NCBI GenBank assembly: GCA_963969395.1
Contig: OZ017795.1
Location: 22,425,063-22,489,062 of the forward strand
Reading direction: 5' to 3'
Origin: Pseudoscleropodium purum
Taxonomy: Eukaryota; Streptophyta; Bryopsida; Hypnales; Brachytheciaceae
DNA length: 64,000 nucleotides
Shown: one piece after another, positions 15,101-26,974 of the stretch
How the letters are laid out: each line of letters begins with the position of its first letter
Numbering within the stretch: the first letter of the stretch is position 1
The notes under the pieces: model-generated
Databases searched by the model: none
Told to the model about the DNA's origin: nothing
The model's input: the letters and a program-made list of their open reading frames with translations, nothing else
Position numbers and translations under genes: made by a program

Positions 15101-18100
15101 CAGGTCTCATGTAGTAGTATTTTTCGTGGGGTGTCTGTTAGCCTGTGAGTGGACCTTTACTGTTTTTATATACCTCTTTTTAGATCTTTCCATACTGCTT
15201 CTTATCGGACCTTTTAATCTATATTTTATAATTGATTAATTAATCAAAGTCTGTTACGCGTATCTGATTCTTCTATTTACTGTTAGTGGATCTGACAAGC
15301 GTTGTAACCTCCTGAATTGAATTTAAATGTTGCTCGGTGAAGGTATATGAGCAAGTGTGGAAAAAGGCTCACAGTCAATCAGCTAGCTCCACGGTTGGCA
15401 CAAGTTTGCTGAGCTCAGCTACAGCTCCAGGAAGAGAGTGTCCACCGATGACTGTTACTTACCGGCTGCAGGTACGTCAGACTTTGTACTTCAGTCTGTT
15501 TTTTCGCGTCTCTCTACTGGTTTTCAGTGTTTCTAGATGTAGTTGTGTTCCATGTATTGGTACCTTATTAATATTAGTATTTCCAATGTTTAGGGATTGG
15601 ACGGAGAAGCAACGGAGCCGATGATCAAAGAACTTGAAGATGATCGTGAAGAAGCCCAGGATCCAGAAGTGGAATTTGCGATCGCTGGAGTGATGCAAGA
15701 ATGTGGAGGTTTAGAGATCGTTGTGAACATGGTTCAGGTACTTAATTACCTCTCTTAGAGGGTTGTAGCCCTTTTCAGTGTGTACATGTTTGAGTGATGA
15801 CTTCTGATTTCTGAGATTCACCAAGGGACTCCTATTCATGGTGTTCTACATCCTTTTGTTTGTTAGACCTCCTCATCCTGTTGTACGGTGTACTTCTTGT
15901 TTGCTAACGTGGATTACAAACTTATCCGTCATTCGAAATGATAAATATGCTTGGGTTTTGAGGAAATAATTGTGCTGTTGCTCATCTCTTTCTTGATGTT
16001 TCGTTGGCCATGCAGCAACTAAGTGATGCTGAAATCAAATCTGGGCAAGAGGAGCTTACGCTTGTTCTGAAGTTGCTCATGTACTGCTGTAAGATTCGTG
16101 CCAACAGACAGGCACTACTTCGGTTAGGGGCGTTAGCTGTGCTCTTAGAGACTGCCCGACGAGCGTTTTCAACCGATGCAGTGGAACCAGCTGAAGGCCT
16201 CTTGCTCATAGTTGAGAGCTTAGTGTCTGAGGCTAATGAAAGTGATGAGAGTGCCGGGGTGAGTACAGAGGACCAAGCTGCTGCTGCCGTGCAAATGTTT
16301 TTGGATCGTTTGTCCCACTCCTCTGGAGCCAAACAGCAGCGGAATAATGATACCGTTGCCCGTATTCTCCCTTTCCTGACATACGGGGAGCAGACTGCCA
16401 TGGAGGTGCTGGTGAACCACTTTTTACCGTACCTCCAGGATTGGGATGCTTTCGATTGTTTGCAGAAACTATTTTGTGATAATGTCAAGGACGAGGGTGT
16501 ACTTCAGAAGGCAACTGAACATCAGCGTGCACTCGACAATTTTGTGCGGGTTACCGAATCCATCAAGCTTAACACTAATGGGGAACGGCTCAAGCGCCTT
16601 ATTTTTGAGAGGGGCATTATTACAGGTACTGGTTTGTACTATCGCAAGTTCTGCGTGTCATCTCTGTTGGGTGTTCATTTCTGATTCAGGGAGATTTAGT
16701 GAGTTTCATCTCCTATTATAGTTAGTTTCTTGAATGGAGTTTGACTTGTTGATTAAATGTGAGCTTCATCTCATAATGTCACTGTTGTGCAAATTCACAG
16801 CCGCTATCCAGTATTTGAAGCGAGCCTTTCCAGTTCAAGAGAAGGGTTTGGATCAGAAGGCAAGACCAGAGTGGGTGCAGGCTCTGGAAATGCCGTCCGT
16901 TCCTATCATATTGTCCATGTTGAGGGGGCTCGCTCGAGGTGACTTGGCGATACAACAGTACTTGGATAATGAAGGAGTTTTACCCCTCCTGCATGGACTT
17001 GAAGGAGTTTCTGGAGAGAACGAAATAGGCGCTAGAGCTGAAAACCTGTTGGATACGCTTGCGGACAAAGAGGGAAAGAATGAAGGATTTCTGTTAGAGA
17101 AGATTCAGCAACTGCGCAACTCAACCAAGGACGAGATGAGACGGCGTGCCTTACGGCGACGGGAAGAACTGCTTGAGGTGCGCCACATCTTTATCTCTGG
17201 GTTGTTTTATATGATCGTAGCAGTATCTGTTTTTCACTGTGTTGACTTCTCCCCAGAATATTTTCACATTGTCAATTTTGTGGATCTCTCTCTCTTGCAG
17301 GGTTTGGGCATGCGGCGTGAGGTGCGGTCTGATGGTGGTGAGCGCATAGTGGTCTCCAAGCCGCTCATTGAAGGTTTGGAGGAGGTGGAAGAGGAAGAAG
17401 CAGGGTTGGCTTGCATGGTTTGTAGAGAGGGCTACTTGTTACGTCCTACTGATATGCTGGGGACTTACTGCTACAGCAAACGTGTGAACGTGGGAATGGG
17501 TGTAAGCAGCCACAAACGTAGTGAGTGGGTCTACACAACCGTGAGCCATTTCAACGTGATACACTTCCAGTGTCACCAGGAGGCCAAACGAGCGGATGCT
17601 TCCTTAAAAAATCCCAAGAAAGAGTGGGAAGGTGCAACATTACGAAACAGCGAGACACTTTGCAACAACATTTTTCCTTTAAGGGGTCCCGCGGTGCCTC
17701 TTGCGCAGTATGCTCGCTGCGTGGATCATTATTGGGATAGCCTTAATTCTCTTGGTCGTGCCGATGGCAGTCGTCTTCGACTACTGATGTACGACATTGT
17801 CATGGTATGTCAAACACCTGCTCTCTTTTGTCTATTTTCCTGTGCTATTTTGCTCATACTCTCTACTTGCTTTGCTGAAATGTTTACGATTTGCTTGCAA
17901 AGCTGAAATTCATTTGTTGAAAACCCACTCCACAAGGATATTCTTGAAAGGCTGCCCTCTTCTGTCTATTAACGTGGGTTCCAAAACAAGGTTGGCGCTT
18001 TATCTGTCTTTGAATCCTAGGAGTGTGACCAATGTTGTCACAAGGCATTCATTCTGAGTAGGTGAATGGAAGATGCTTGATGCAGTAAAAGAATTCCTCA

Positions 18101-19217
18101 AGACAAAGTAGCCCTCACCAGAGAGACTGCTGAGTGTAACCACAATACAATTGGGAGGGTTTACGTTACAAACTGCATTGTATGGCGTTTCAATTGGCAA
18201 GGGTTGATGTGGCTAGATTTTCCATAGCGAGAGTGTTCACTAGAGATCGTATTCTTGTTGGTTGACTCTCCACCTTTGAATTGAAATCGACGTTGGACTT
18301 TGATCCAGATGCTGGGACGGTTTGCAACCAACATGTCCTTCAGTGTGGACAGCAAGGGAGGAGGACGAGAGAGCAACTCCCGTTTGCTCCCTTTCATGAT
18401 CCAGATGGCCCGTCATTTACTCGACCAAGGAGGGGCGAGCCAACGCCGTGTCCAGGCCAAGTCTTTGAACACATTCTTGTCTCCATCTACGTCATCTGAG
18501 CCTGTGGAAGGAGTGAAATCCAGCACACCGACCACCCCCCAGCGAGGGTCCAGTGCAGATGATAGCGTCCAGTTCATGATGGTGCAGTCCCTCTTGCTGC
18601 ACTCCCTGGACGAGTGGCAGCGCTTTCGACGAGCTTTCATTCAACGTGGACTGGTCCATGCCTACGCCCAGCACAAGCAAGGGCGATCTCTCCTTCCTGC
18701 TTCCCCTCTTCCTTCCCCTCACATCGATGCTCCCTCTTTCCAATCTTCCCCTGTAGTAGTAGAGCCCAAGACACCCGATACGGATAATGCTAGTAGTAAG
18801 AATGGGGCGTTGAGCCCCGAGCAGCTTTTCACGATCTCTCACCCCATGCTTGTGTATGTGGGTTTAGTTGACCAGTTGCAGCACTTTTTTAAAAGCGGCA
18901 CTGTGAAAGCTGCCCGAGAGGTGGAGGTAGATGCAGCAGCAGCGGAGAGCACCAACAAAGAAGGAGGAGACACCACATCAGTCACAGCGAGCCAGATCGG
19001 CATGGAGCCTTGGGAGGTGAACATGAAGGAGAGAGTCCGGGATGTGGGAGCCATGCTGACATTCTCCAAAGAGATTCTGGAGTGGCTGGAGGATATGCAA
19101 GGGGCAGGTGATGTGCAGGAAGCGCTGGACATCATGGGTGCTTTGTCGGACGCTTTGACTGGAGGCTGCACCTCCTGTGATGATTTTGTTAGGGAGGCCA
19201 TTGCTGGGGGGAGATAA
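115..19217 (+). CDS. BIG: BIG / UBR4-family giant protein (auxin transport protein BIG), 5'-partial
   Basis: BIG is the plant counterpart of animal UBR4/calossin, a giant protein linked to N-degron ubiquitination, auxin transport and membrane trafficking. Seventeen exons join in phase: 115-293, 589-769, 1115-7269, 7407-8030, 8324-8504, 8754-8997, 9185-10929, 11058-13048, 13304-14166, 14402-14615, 14777-15049, 15343-15471, 15594-15737, 16016-16625, 16801-17177, 17301-17804 and 18309-19217, giving about 5,106 codons. Exon 1 opens in mid-codon after an acceptor AG, so the N-terminal exon(s) lie left of the window. Landmarks: acidic linker at 5200-5270; UBR box at 5308-5517 with its Cys/His ligands (HRGH, CDCG); beta-propeller-like region about 5980-6980; ZZ zinc finger at 9357-9507; Cys-rich cluster at 12066-12230; C-terminal catalytic region with a hemiRING-like CMVC...HFQCH pattern at 17407-17600. 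Many stretches follow the angiosperm protein nearly residue for residue. No stop or frameshift was seen. Family call is very secure; single splice sites slightly less so. Confidence 0.97.
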
Positions 19218-21415
19218 CAGCAAGTGAGCCATGTCGTCTTCTCCTCCTCGTTTCTCCCCTGCCTGGTACTGTATAGCCTTGCCTGTCTCGCCCATTTTAG
19301 GGCGGGATGGTTTTCTTTTGTTTTGTTAGTGAGCAGGTTGGGTAGTATAGCTTTTATGATTATTGAAACCCCCTTGCTTGTAATATGCTTGTGAGGGTTG
19401 TCTATTATTCAACTCACTGTGTTCCTCCTGTACATTTCCATTTTGGCAACAAGGTATTAATGCTTTCAACTTCTAGTCTCTGTGACCTCCGAGATCGTCC
19501 TCATTTTTAGGCTCAGCTTATGTCTTCGACTGTTTTTCTTCGTACCAAACACATGTTCTGAAGCCACACCCAAAATGGTAGGTATTGAGCACTATGCCTG
19601 TGTTAAGTGACCCTGATAATTAAGATGGTTGCACTTTCACATTGAGATTTTTGTCAATCCTCAATCAATGGTTTGGGACTCCGGCATCTTGTTGGTTGGA
19701 AAGATGCTAATAATATGTTGGGTTGAGTAAAAGATATTAGGGACAAAGTAGTGAGATTATTAGGAAGGTAGGATGATTAAAGGATCTTTGGTGGTTGCAC
19801 ATGTTTAGATTGATTGGATTCACAATTTTATTTTGCAAGATTTCAATTGGAACATGATTGATTTTGGTTATATATTTCTTATTTCAGAGTGCTTTGCTTT
19901 TCTTGTTTGAAAGTGGTGAAAATGACAATCAAGATTTTCATGTGGTACTATAAACCAAAAATTCAATCAAATCTATGTTAGTTAGAAAGCAATGGATGAT
20001 GTATTTTTAAAAAGCCAATTGAGGTGAAGGGGCTAGGAAGTTACTACAATTAAAGTAGGAGGTCCATAAATGGACCATCTAAGGGCTGGAACTGAATTTG
20101 GGGGAGGCTAAAAAATTTCAGTAAATTTTCCTTGAAACACAAGTGGAAATGATAACTAACCCAAGTCATTTCATATTTTTTGGACCTTTGTGGAATTAGT
20201 TACAAATTTTAAGAAAGTGGTCATTTGTGGTCATCAAAAGTGATCACCTCCCAAAATGTACATATTTGGAACATCAAAGAAAGCAAAATGTACCTTTCAA
20301 TCATGTTTGCTTTTGATGCCCAATTGCAATTTGAGCCTTTTACCTCAATGTGAGAGTTTGAATATTGTGCCACTTGAAAATAATTCTCTACACTTCAATG
20401 CTAAAAAAATAGTCATTTTTTGCTAAGATTTTTTCATTTCTATCCAAGGATTGAATAAAATTACTAGATTTAGATGGGAAATTGTACAAATATGAATTAA
20501 AAGTGAATTTATTCCCAAGATAGATGCATTTTGACATATATCACTAAACCAAAATATTAGTGATTGCCATGTTGGCACAATTCTTCAAAAATGAAACATA
20601 AGAACATCCTCTTACCCTTGCTTCTTATTATGCCTAAGATTGTAGATTGCTAACTTTCCCTATAAAGCAGCACTTACTTGAAATCCTAAATTCTACCTTA
20701 TCTTTTTGCATCAATAATTTACATTCATTCATGGAATCATCTATAACACCACATCTAATTGCAATTGATCTTACATATCAACTTATGTACAATATACAAC
20801 TTCTATCTATAAGAATCATATTTGTTTTAGATATACCTTCATTCCATAATTTGAAAACTCATAATTAGTTCACATGGTGTCTAAAAATTGTATATAAAGA
20901 GAGCCTTGAATCACCTTTTAAATCCCAATAAGATCCAACAAAAAAAAATTAGACAATTTCTTAAAAGAAACTATATTTAAATTCCTATTTAAACAAATTT
21001 TTGAACAATTAATTACCTTAAGGAGATGAACAATCCCCCATTCAAAAAGGGTGCAAGTAAATGTAGGAAGTTAACTTTTTTACTCAAGTTCACCTCATTA
21101 AATATTAGAATATACTGTAAATGTAAGAATGCACCCTTTTCTTTTGGTGATAAATTATGTATTTCTCAACCTCTCCTAGCCAAAAATGGCAAAATTTGTT
21201 TTCAATTCATAGACCAATTTTAAAAGTTAAATGCATCAATTAATTCTAAACATGAATTCACTTTCTTTTTTTGAAATTGATTATCCATAATAAATAATTA
21301 ATTTCAACAATTTCCCCCAAGATTTTTTTCCCCCAACAAGCCCAACAAAGGGCTCCAACAAAGACCTCACTACCACATGTACTTGCACCCTTCTCCATGA
21401 TAAATTTGAACCTAA
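19218..21415. other. BIG 3' flank and AT-rich spacer
   Basis: The first few hundred bases after the BIG stop (to about 19500) are moderately G+C-rich and probably 3' UTR. From about 19600 the sequence becomes strongly AT-rich, with only short open frames rich in Asn, Ile and Lys. I see no gene, transposase motif or clear tandem repeat here. Confidence 0.6.
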
Positions 21416-21420
21416 ATTTT

Positions 21421-21432
21421 TTTGGCGCCAAA
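21421..21432 (+). promoter_or_regulatory. Palindromic E2F-type site upstream of RAD51
   Basis: The 12-mer TTTGGCGCCAAA is a perfect palindrome and matches the E2F consensus TTTSGCGS on both strands. It lies about 265 bp upstream of the RAD51 start codon in an otherwise AT-rich stretch. E2F sites of this form control S-phase and DNA repair genes in plants and animals, so cell-cycle control of RAD51 is a reasonable inference. Confidence 0.7.
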
Positions 21433-21462
21433 CGAAGTTGCCGCGAATGGCCGACTTTGAAA

Positions 21463-21473
21463 GCGGCGCCAAG
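21463..21473 (-). promoter_or_regulatory. Second E2F-like site upstream of RAD51
   Basis: GCGGCGCCAAG reads CTTGGCGCCGC on the minus strand, sharing the TTGGCGCC core with the palindromic site 31 bp upstream. It differs from the strict consensus at one flank position. Its closeness to the first site and to the probable transcription start (about 225 bp before the ATG) supports function. Confidence 0.55.
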
Positions 21474-21696
21474 AGATCGCATTCATTTTGGGGATTCCTC
21501 TGTTTTATGCTTTAGCGTCTTCGTGACTCTTCTTCAGTCCTCCCTTTGAATACCGTCCTCTTCTCGTCGTCGTCGTCGTCTTCAGTGTCCTCGCCGTCTT
21601 CTTCATTCTTCTTTGTTAAGCTTCTTCTTAGTGTAAGAATCTTGTTTTGTTTTTTTGTTTACGGACCTCCCGCTTCTTTTGTTTCTGCTTTTGATC

Positions 21697-22728
21697 ATGG
21701 CGACAAGTGCTACAATGGCTATGGAGGGCGCCACTACGAGCACTGCGACGGAAGAGGACGTTCACCACGGACCTTACCTGGTGGACCACTTGCAGAATTG
21801 TGGAATTTCCGCCCTGGATTTGAAGAAGCTCAAGGACGCCGGATTCTGCACCGTGGAAGCCGTGGCTTACTCTGCGAAGAAAGATCTGGTCAACATTAAG
21901 GGGTTGAGTGACGCTAAGGTGGATAAGATCATCGAGGCGGCTTCGAAGCTGGTTCCTATGGGGTTTACGAGCGCTAAGCAGATGCACGAGCAGCGGGCGG
22001 AGCTTATTCAAATTACGACGGGCTCCAAGGAGTTTGATTCTGTTCTCGAGGGCGGGATTGAGACGGGCTCTATTACGGAGATTTACGGGGAGTTTCGGTC
22101 GGGGAAGAGCCAGATTTGTCATACGCTTTGTGTTACGTGCCAGCTGCCGCTGGATCAAGGCGGAGGTGAGGGCAAGGCTTTGTATATTGATGCGGAGGGG
22201 ACGTTTAGGCCGCAGCGGTTGCTTCAAATTGCGGAGAAGTATGGATTGAATGGACAGGATGTGTTGGATAATGTGGCTTATGCTCGGGCGTATAATACTG
22301 ATCATCAGACGAAGTTGTTGGTGGAGGCTGCATCGATGATGGCGGATACGAGGTTTGCTTTGATGATCGTGGATAGTGCAACGGCGTTGTATAGGACGGA
22401 CTATTCGGGGCGAGGGGAACTGGCCGCTCGTCAATTTCATCTTGCTAAGTTCCTTCGTGGATGTCAAAAAATGGCAGATGAGTTTGGGATTGCGGTGGTG
22501 GTGACGAATCAAGTAGTCGCGCAAGTCGACGGCTCGGCTATGTTTAGCGGTCCTCAACACAAACCTATTGGTGGCAACATAATTGCGCATGCGTCCACCA
22601 CGAGGTTATCTGTAAGGAAAGGCCGTGCTGAGGAGCGTGTGGTTAAGGTGGTTGCGTCTCCCTGCCTGGCTGAGCAGGAGGCACGATTTCAAATTACTAA
22701 CGAGGGCGTGGTCGACGTCAAGGAGTAG
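21697..22728 (+). CDS. RAD51: RAD51 recombinase, intronless
   Basis: RAD51 forms the ATP-dependent filament on single-stranded DNA that carries out homology search and strand exchange in nuclear recombination repair. The 343-residue protein is one uninterrupted exon. It has an N-terminal helix-hairpin-helix region (about 30-85), the FxxA-type oligomerisation motif GFTSA (89-93), Walker A GEFRSGKS (131-138), Walker B ALMIVD (221-226) and the L2 loop with VVAQVDG and GPQHKPIGG (273-293). The sequence fits RAD51 better than DMC1 or the RAD51 paralogues. The ATG at 21697 is the first one giving a full-length N terminus; a second Met lies six codons on. Vascular-plant RAD51 genes have many introns, so absence of introns suggests an old retrocopy, as in Physcomitrium. 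Walker A carries Ser where most eukaryotic RAD51 proteins have Thr (GEFRTGKT), a conservative change still compatible with ATP binding. Two E2F-type sites lie upstream. Confidence 0.96.
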   Translation: MATSATMAMEGATTSTATEEDVHHGPYLVDHLQNCGISALDLKKLKDAGFCTVEAVAYSAKKDLVNIKGLSDAKVDKIIEAASKLVPMGFTSAKQMHEQRAELIQITTGSKEFDSVLEGGIETGSITEIYGEFRSGKSQICHTLCVTCQLPLDQGGGEGKALYIDAEGTFRPQRLLQIAEKYGLNGQDVLDNVAYARAYNTDHQTKLLVEAASMMADTRFALMIVDSATALYRTDYSGRGELAARQFHLAKFLRGCQKMADEFGIAVVVTNQVVAQVDGSAMFSGPQHKPIGGNIIAHASTTRLSVRKGRAEERVVKVVASPCLAEQEARFQITNEGVVDVKE

Positions 22729-24763
22729 CAGATTCCAGTGATGCGAGAAATTCTCTTCTATTCTCACTTCTGGCACTCAGCACGTGCATCCAACACTTCC
22801 CAGCTTTTAGTGTTGTCTGTAGGAAGGAATGTTAATGATAGTCCCCCATGTTGCTACAAACTCCTTGAAAGTGTATATAATGTGGCAGCACTTCAAACCT
22901 TAGGGAGTAGCATTTTACAGGAGTTTATTTCTGGACACTGGCATCGTCTCGGTTGAGTCTCCAGCTACGAGACTGATGATACCCATCATCGCTTAGCAAC
23001 CCGGGGAGTTGGAGTTGTAAGCGTGCCGACGATGTGTTGTTGCTCGTTTAATTGCAACATCCAGTGTACTGCGAAGTCATTGTTAATAGTATTGGTACGT
23101 GTCTGCATTTATTTTATCTGGAACATGGACATTCAATCAACTGGTCTGCAGCTAATCCATGGTTTTCAACCTTGAGATGTGGATGTCTGAGGCTGCTCAT
23201 TGTTCTTCAATCTTCCTATCCTTAATAATGAATGCAAGCAACTTGTCTGTGATGTTGGCTTTCGTCTTCATCACTTGAAACTGGTTTGGACCATTTTTGC
23301 TGAGGTTCTGTTGTTCTGCGTGAAGACTGTAACATCAATCTGAATTTGAATTGCGAGTTTCAAGTGCACTCTTGTTCACGGATTATGATAGAGACACAAA
23401 GGGATGCTCATTTAGACCGACCATAAGAAATTTGAACCATTGTTTGACTTCCTTTAACTTCATGCAAAGTCTGATGATCAAAGGACTTGGGTCTTCAACC
23501 TGTTGAAGCAAGAGATTTTGCAGGAGTACAACTAGGAATTGTAGGTGACTGCTAATTAGTATGGAGTTTGTAGAGAAGGCAATTTCCAATCCAATGAACG
23601 AGGAAATCTAAAATGCCAAGGTTGCAAGAAAAAAAGACCATGATGACTCTTTGACTATCAAACTAAAAAACATTAGTAAGCAACCTTGAACTCGTAAAAC
23701 TAAAACTTAATGAAAAGGTTTGAGAAGATGTCACAGGAAATTGTAGCATAGATTTTTGCAAAGATTAGGGTGGCCAATAGTTTGAAATTGCATCCAATGA
23801 ATTGGATGGCAAAAGAAAAGGTTTGGAAGATGTTTAGGAGGATGAAAGATTGGTTGTAGTGCCATTGTTCACTCTTTTTCTAGTTGTTAGTTTGAATCTA
23901 GCTTTAAACTATCAACTTTGGTGAGCAATATAAAAAAAAGGCAATGGGGATTGAGCTAAAGATTAGTGAGAAAGTACACCTTAAAGTTGGTTTTTCAAAA
24001 AGCCTTCACTTAATCCATTTGAGGCATGGACAAGGCAAAGGTGGTCATTTTTATGGCAAAAGGTCTAATGCCATAGGACTTTAGAGCTGCACCTTGGAGG
24101 GCAATTGTGAGAGAATGGCAACACAAAATGGGTTGAATTTTATAAGAAGGTGGACCTATAAATGAACTTTCCTATAACCATAGGCTTGCTTCATTTGAAG
24201 CAAGGATGAGGCAATGGTGTCCGTTCTTGTGGATGAGGGTCTTTTCACTCTTTTGCCTTTAATAAAAAACAACTTTTTTAGGGGTTTGATTTAAAATATT
24301 GATTTGGTAGTTGAGTACTTGTAATTCCCATTGGACCTTGTTATTGAAAACAAGATGGGTTTGCCTATATGGACTTGTTTATGGTATACAACATTGTATG
24401 AGCCTCATGAATTAATGCTTGGTTGAAATTTGGTATATAAGGTAATGGATGTTATGTTGAAATTCTTTTTGGAGGTTCAAATTCATCCATTTTGAGTCCC
24501 CAAATTGTAATTTAAATGAAGTTGGGTATACAAAACTAATTGCATGAAAAGGAATGAATTTCATGGTGCATGAACTATAGCATAAAAAATGTCAATTGTG
24601 TGTCTACACATAGTTGATTTAAGTGTTTGGATTGAATGAGGTATATTGGAATTAGATGTTAGGGTCAAATGTAAACCATTTTGGACTCTAATTTGTCTTT
24701 GTGACTTAGATTTTGGCATAGAAGTTCCTCTAATTCAATCTAGTCCATGATTTGTGTGATTTT
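22729..24763. other. RAD51 3' flank and spacer
   Basis: About 600 bp after the RAD51 stop is moderately G+C-rich and probably includes the 3' UTR. A short dispersed repeat follows at 23394-23505 (listed separately). From 23600 the DNA is AT-rich without an open frame I can support. Confidence 0.5.
23394..23505 (-). repeat. Dispersed repeat, copy 1 (coding-like on minus strand)
   Basis: About 110 bp matching 40030-40140 at roughly 90 percent identity in the same orientation. On the minus strand both copies encode the peptide core VEDPSPLIIRLCMK and, further on, LNEHPF, so the repeat may be a fragment of a coding family or transposon that I do not recognise. Confidence 0.6.
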
Positions 24764-26974
24764 GGGGTTAACCCCTAAAGTTCCTTGAGTATATTTTTAC
24801 CAAAATACTCCAAAATTTCTTTTTTTAGTACAAGTTTAAAAAACAATTAAATTTGTTTTTTAACATGTCCAATCATAGGATCTTGTAGTACACTAATTTT
24901 TAAATATTTGGAAAAAAATTCAGAAATTTCCAACATGTAGATTGCAAGATTTAGCATTTGAATTAACAAAAAGCCTTTTAGGGGCCCTTATGAAAAACTA
25001 AACAGCTACACTTCACAAGGTCACATTTGTATGAAAAATGTACAAAATAGTTGCAATTCTTTGGATTCATTCTTCAATGTGAGTTGGAGACATGCTTAAA
25101 ACAATTTAGATCATTTGAAATTATACAACACATAGGAAAAAAGTAGTAAGTAGAAAGAAGTAGAAAATGAGCCAAAATACTAAATTTTTTTATTAATTAG
25201 TTATGGAATTGAAAAATAACAATTCCAATAGTTACAATGTTGAAATAATAAATCTACATCCTAGAATTTTTTTGTTTTTCCAAAATATTGAAAATTGAGT
25301 CAAATAAAGGACTTTAAAGTTTGTTTTAGAATAGAGAATCCATAACTATCCGCAAACTAAAACTCCTCATAACTTTTATCTTTTTGATCAAAATGGAATG
25401 ATTCAAAGTTTTTCACGTATATATAAATCTAGAGAACCAATTTTAAATTTTTATTTTTGAAAAAAGTAATTTTTTCTAATTTGGCCAGGTTGCCAGAGTT
25501 GAGAATCAAATAACATCTTGCATTATAACTTTTCACTTGTACACTCAAATGAAATGAAATTTAGTACTCAAGGAAGATATTCTTTATCCACACCTTGTTA
25601 AAAAAAAATAGCTTAAATAAGTCGAATTTTACTCACATGCACCTATCCCCCAAAGTTATGTTGCCAAAAATACAAGGATGGTCCTATAGAGTTAAGGTTC
25701 TTGATATGGTAATTTTAAATGTGGTGCTCCCATTTTGTATTAGAGTTTTTTGGATAATATTGAGTATCTAAATTAGCTTCCATTAGCTTCTAGGCTCTTG
25801 GAATCTATACAATCCCCACTAGCCCATTTCTAGAGGGTCTTTTTGCTCAAAGGTGAAAATACCTTATATTTCACTCTAAACCTACTAATGTGGGATAGTG
25901 AAGAAATGACAATGAACTTTGGAGAGCTTCCAAGAACCTGAGAGGATTTGGAGGTGACATTTAATTTTTTAGATGTTCTACAACAACTCAAACACAAATA
26001 TCTAAGGGATACTTCAATGGAATAGTCATCCGAATTGATTAACCACTAGAGGACCATCATGTGCTTTTTGTCTACATAGAAAATTTAGGCAAGTACAGGT
26101 GATTAGAGGTTTCTATATTTTTGGCTGAAATTTTAAGAAAAGGTGAGAACAAGGAATATCTTTTATATGCACTAAATTTCATGATATTTGGAAATAGGAG
26201 TCAAAAGTTATTGCTTGATATGTTACTTTTTTAATAAATGGGCAATCCGGGAAAATTTTTAAAAGTCACTTTTTTCAGAAATAAAAATTTGAAATTGGTT
26301 TTTTAGAGTTATATATACGGAAAGTTTTAAATCATTCCATTTTGATCAATGAATGAAAAGTTATGAGGATTCAGTTTGTTTACGGGTGGTTTGGGATTTT
26401 CTACTCTAAAATAACTTTGTAATCTTTTATCTTACTCAATTCTCAATATTTTTGGAAATAAAATAGAATTGTAAGTTGTAGATTTTTTACAAAAACATTC
26501 CAATTATTGAGATTGGTATTTTTCAGTTTCATAATTAAATTCTTAACAATTTAGTTTTTTTAAACATTCTTGACTACTGTCTACTTACTAATTTTTCCCT
26601 ACATGTTGTGCAATTTCAAATGATCTAAAAAATTTCAAGCATGTGTCTAACTTGTCTAGGAAAAAGAATCAAAAGGAGCACTACCATTTTGGACATTTTT
26701 TCATAGAAAAGTGACCTTGTGAAGTGCAATTGCTCTAGTTTTCATAGGGCAAAAAAAAATGATTTTAGTGTATTTGGATGCTTATATCTTGTAGTCCATG
26801 TAGTAGAAATGTCTGAATTTTTTTCCACATGTTTTGAAGTTAGAATACTATAAGATCCTATGGTTATATATGTTAAAAAAAGTTTTTTTCAAAAACTTCA
26901 CACTTGTACTAAAAATGGCAATTTTTGAGTATTTTTGGTGAAAACATATATGGTCATTGCACTCAAAGGGTTAA
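24764..26974. repeat. Foldback element with about 840-bp inverted arms
   Basis: The left arm (about 24764-25600) and the right arm (about 26130-26974) are imperfect reverse complements, with about 530 bp between them. Matching landmarks include ATGGAATGATTCAAA near 25390 against TTTAAATCATTCCAT near 26330, CTCATAACTTTTA near 25370 against AAAAGTTATGAGG near 26350, and TAGAATAGAGAATCC near 25330 against its degenerate complement near 26395. The outer left end carries the 12-bp palindrome GGGGTTAACCCC (24764-24775) and the right end a GGGTTAA (26968-26974). No transposase is encoded. It is either a non-autonomous foldback or long-TIR element, or a hairpin-RNA locus. Confidence 0.75.

Noticed and set aside
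21628..22590. A 320-codon open frame on the minus strand, antisense to RAD51
   Set aside because: It mirrors the RAD51 coding region, is very rich in Arg, His and Leu, and has no family motif; it is a by-product of RAD51 codon use.
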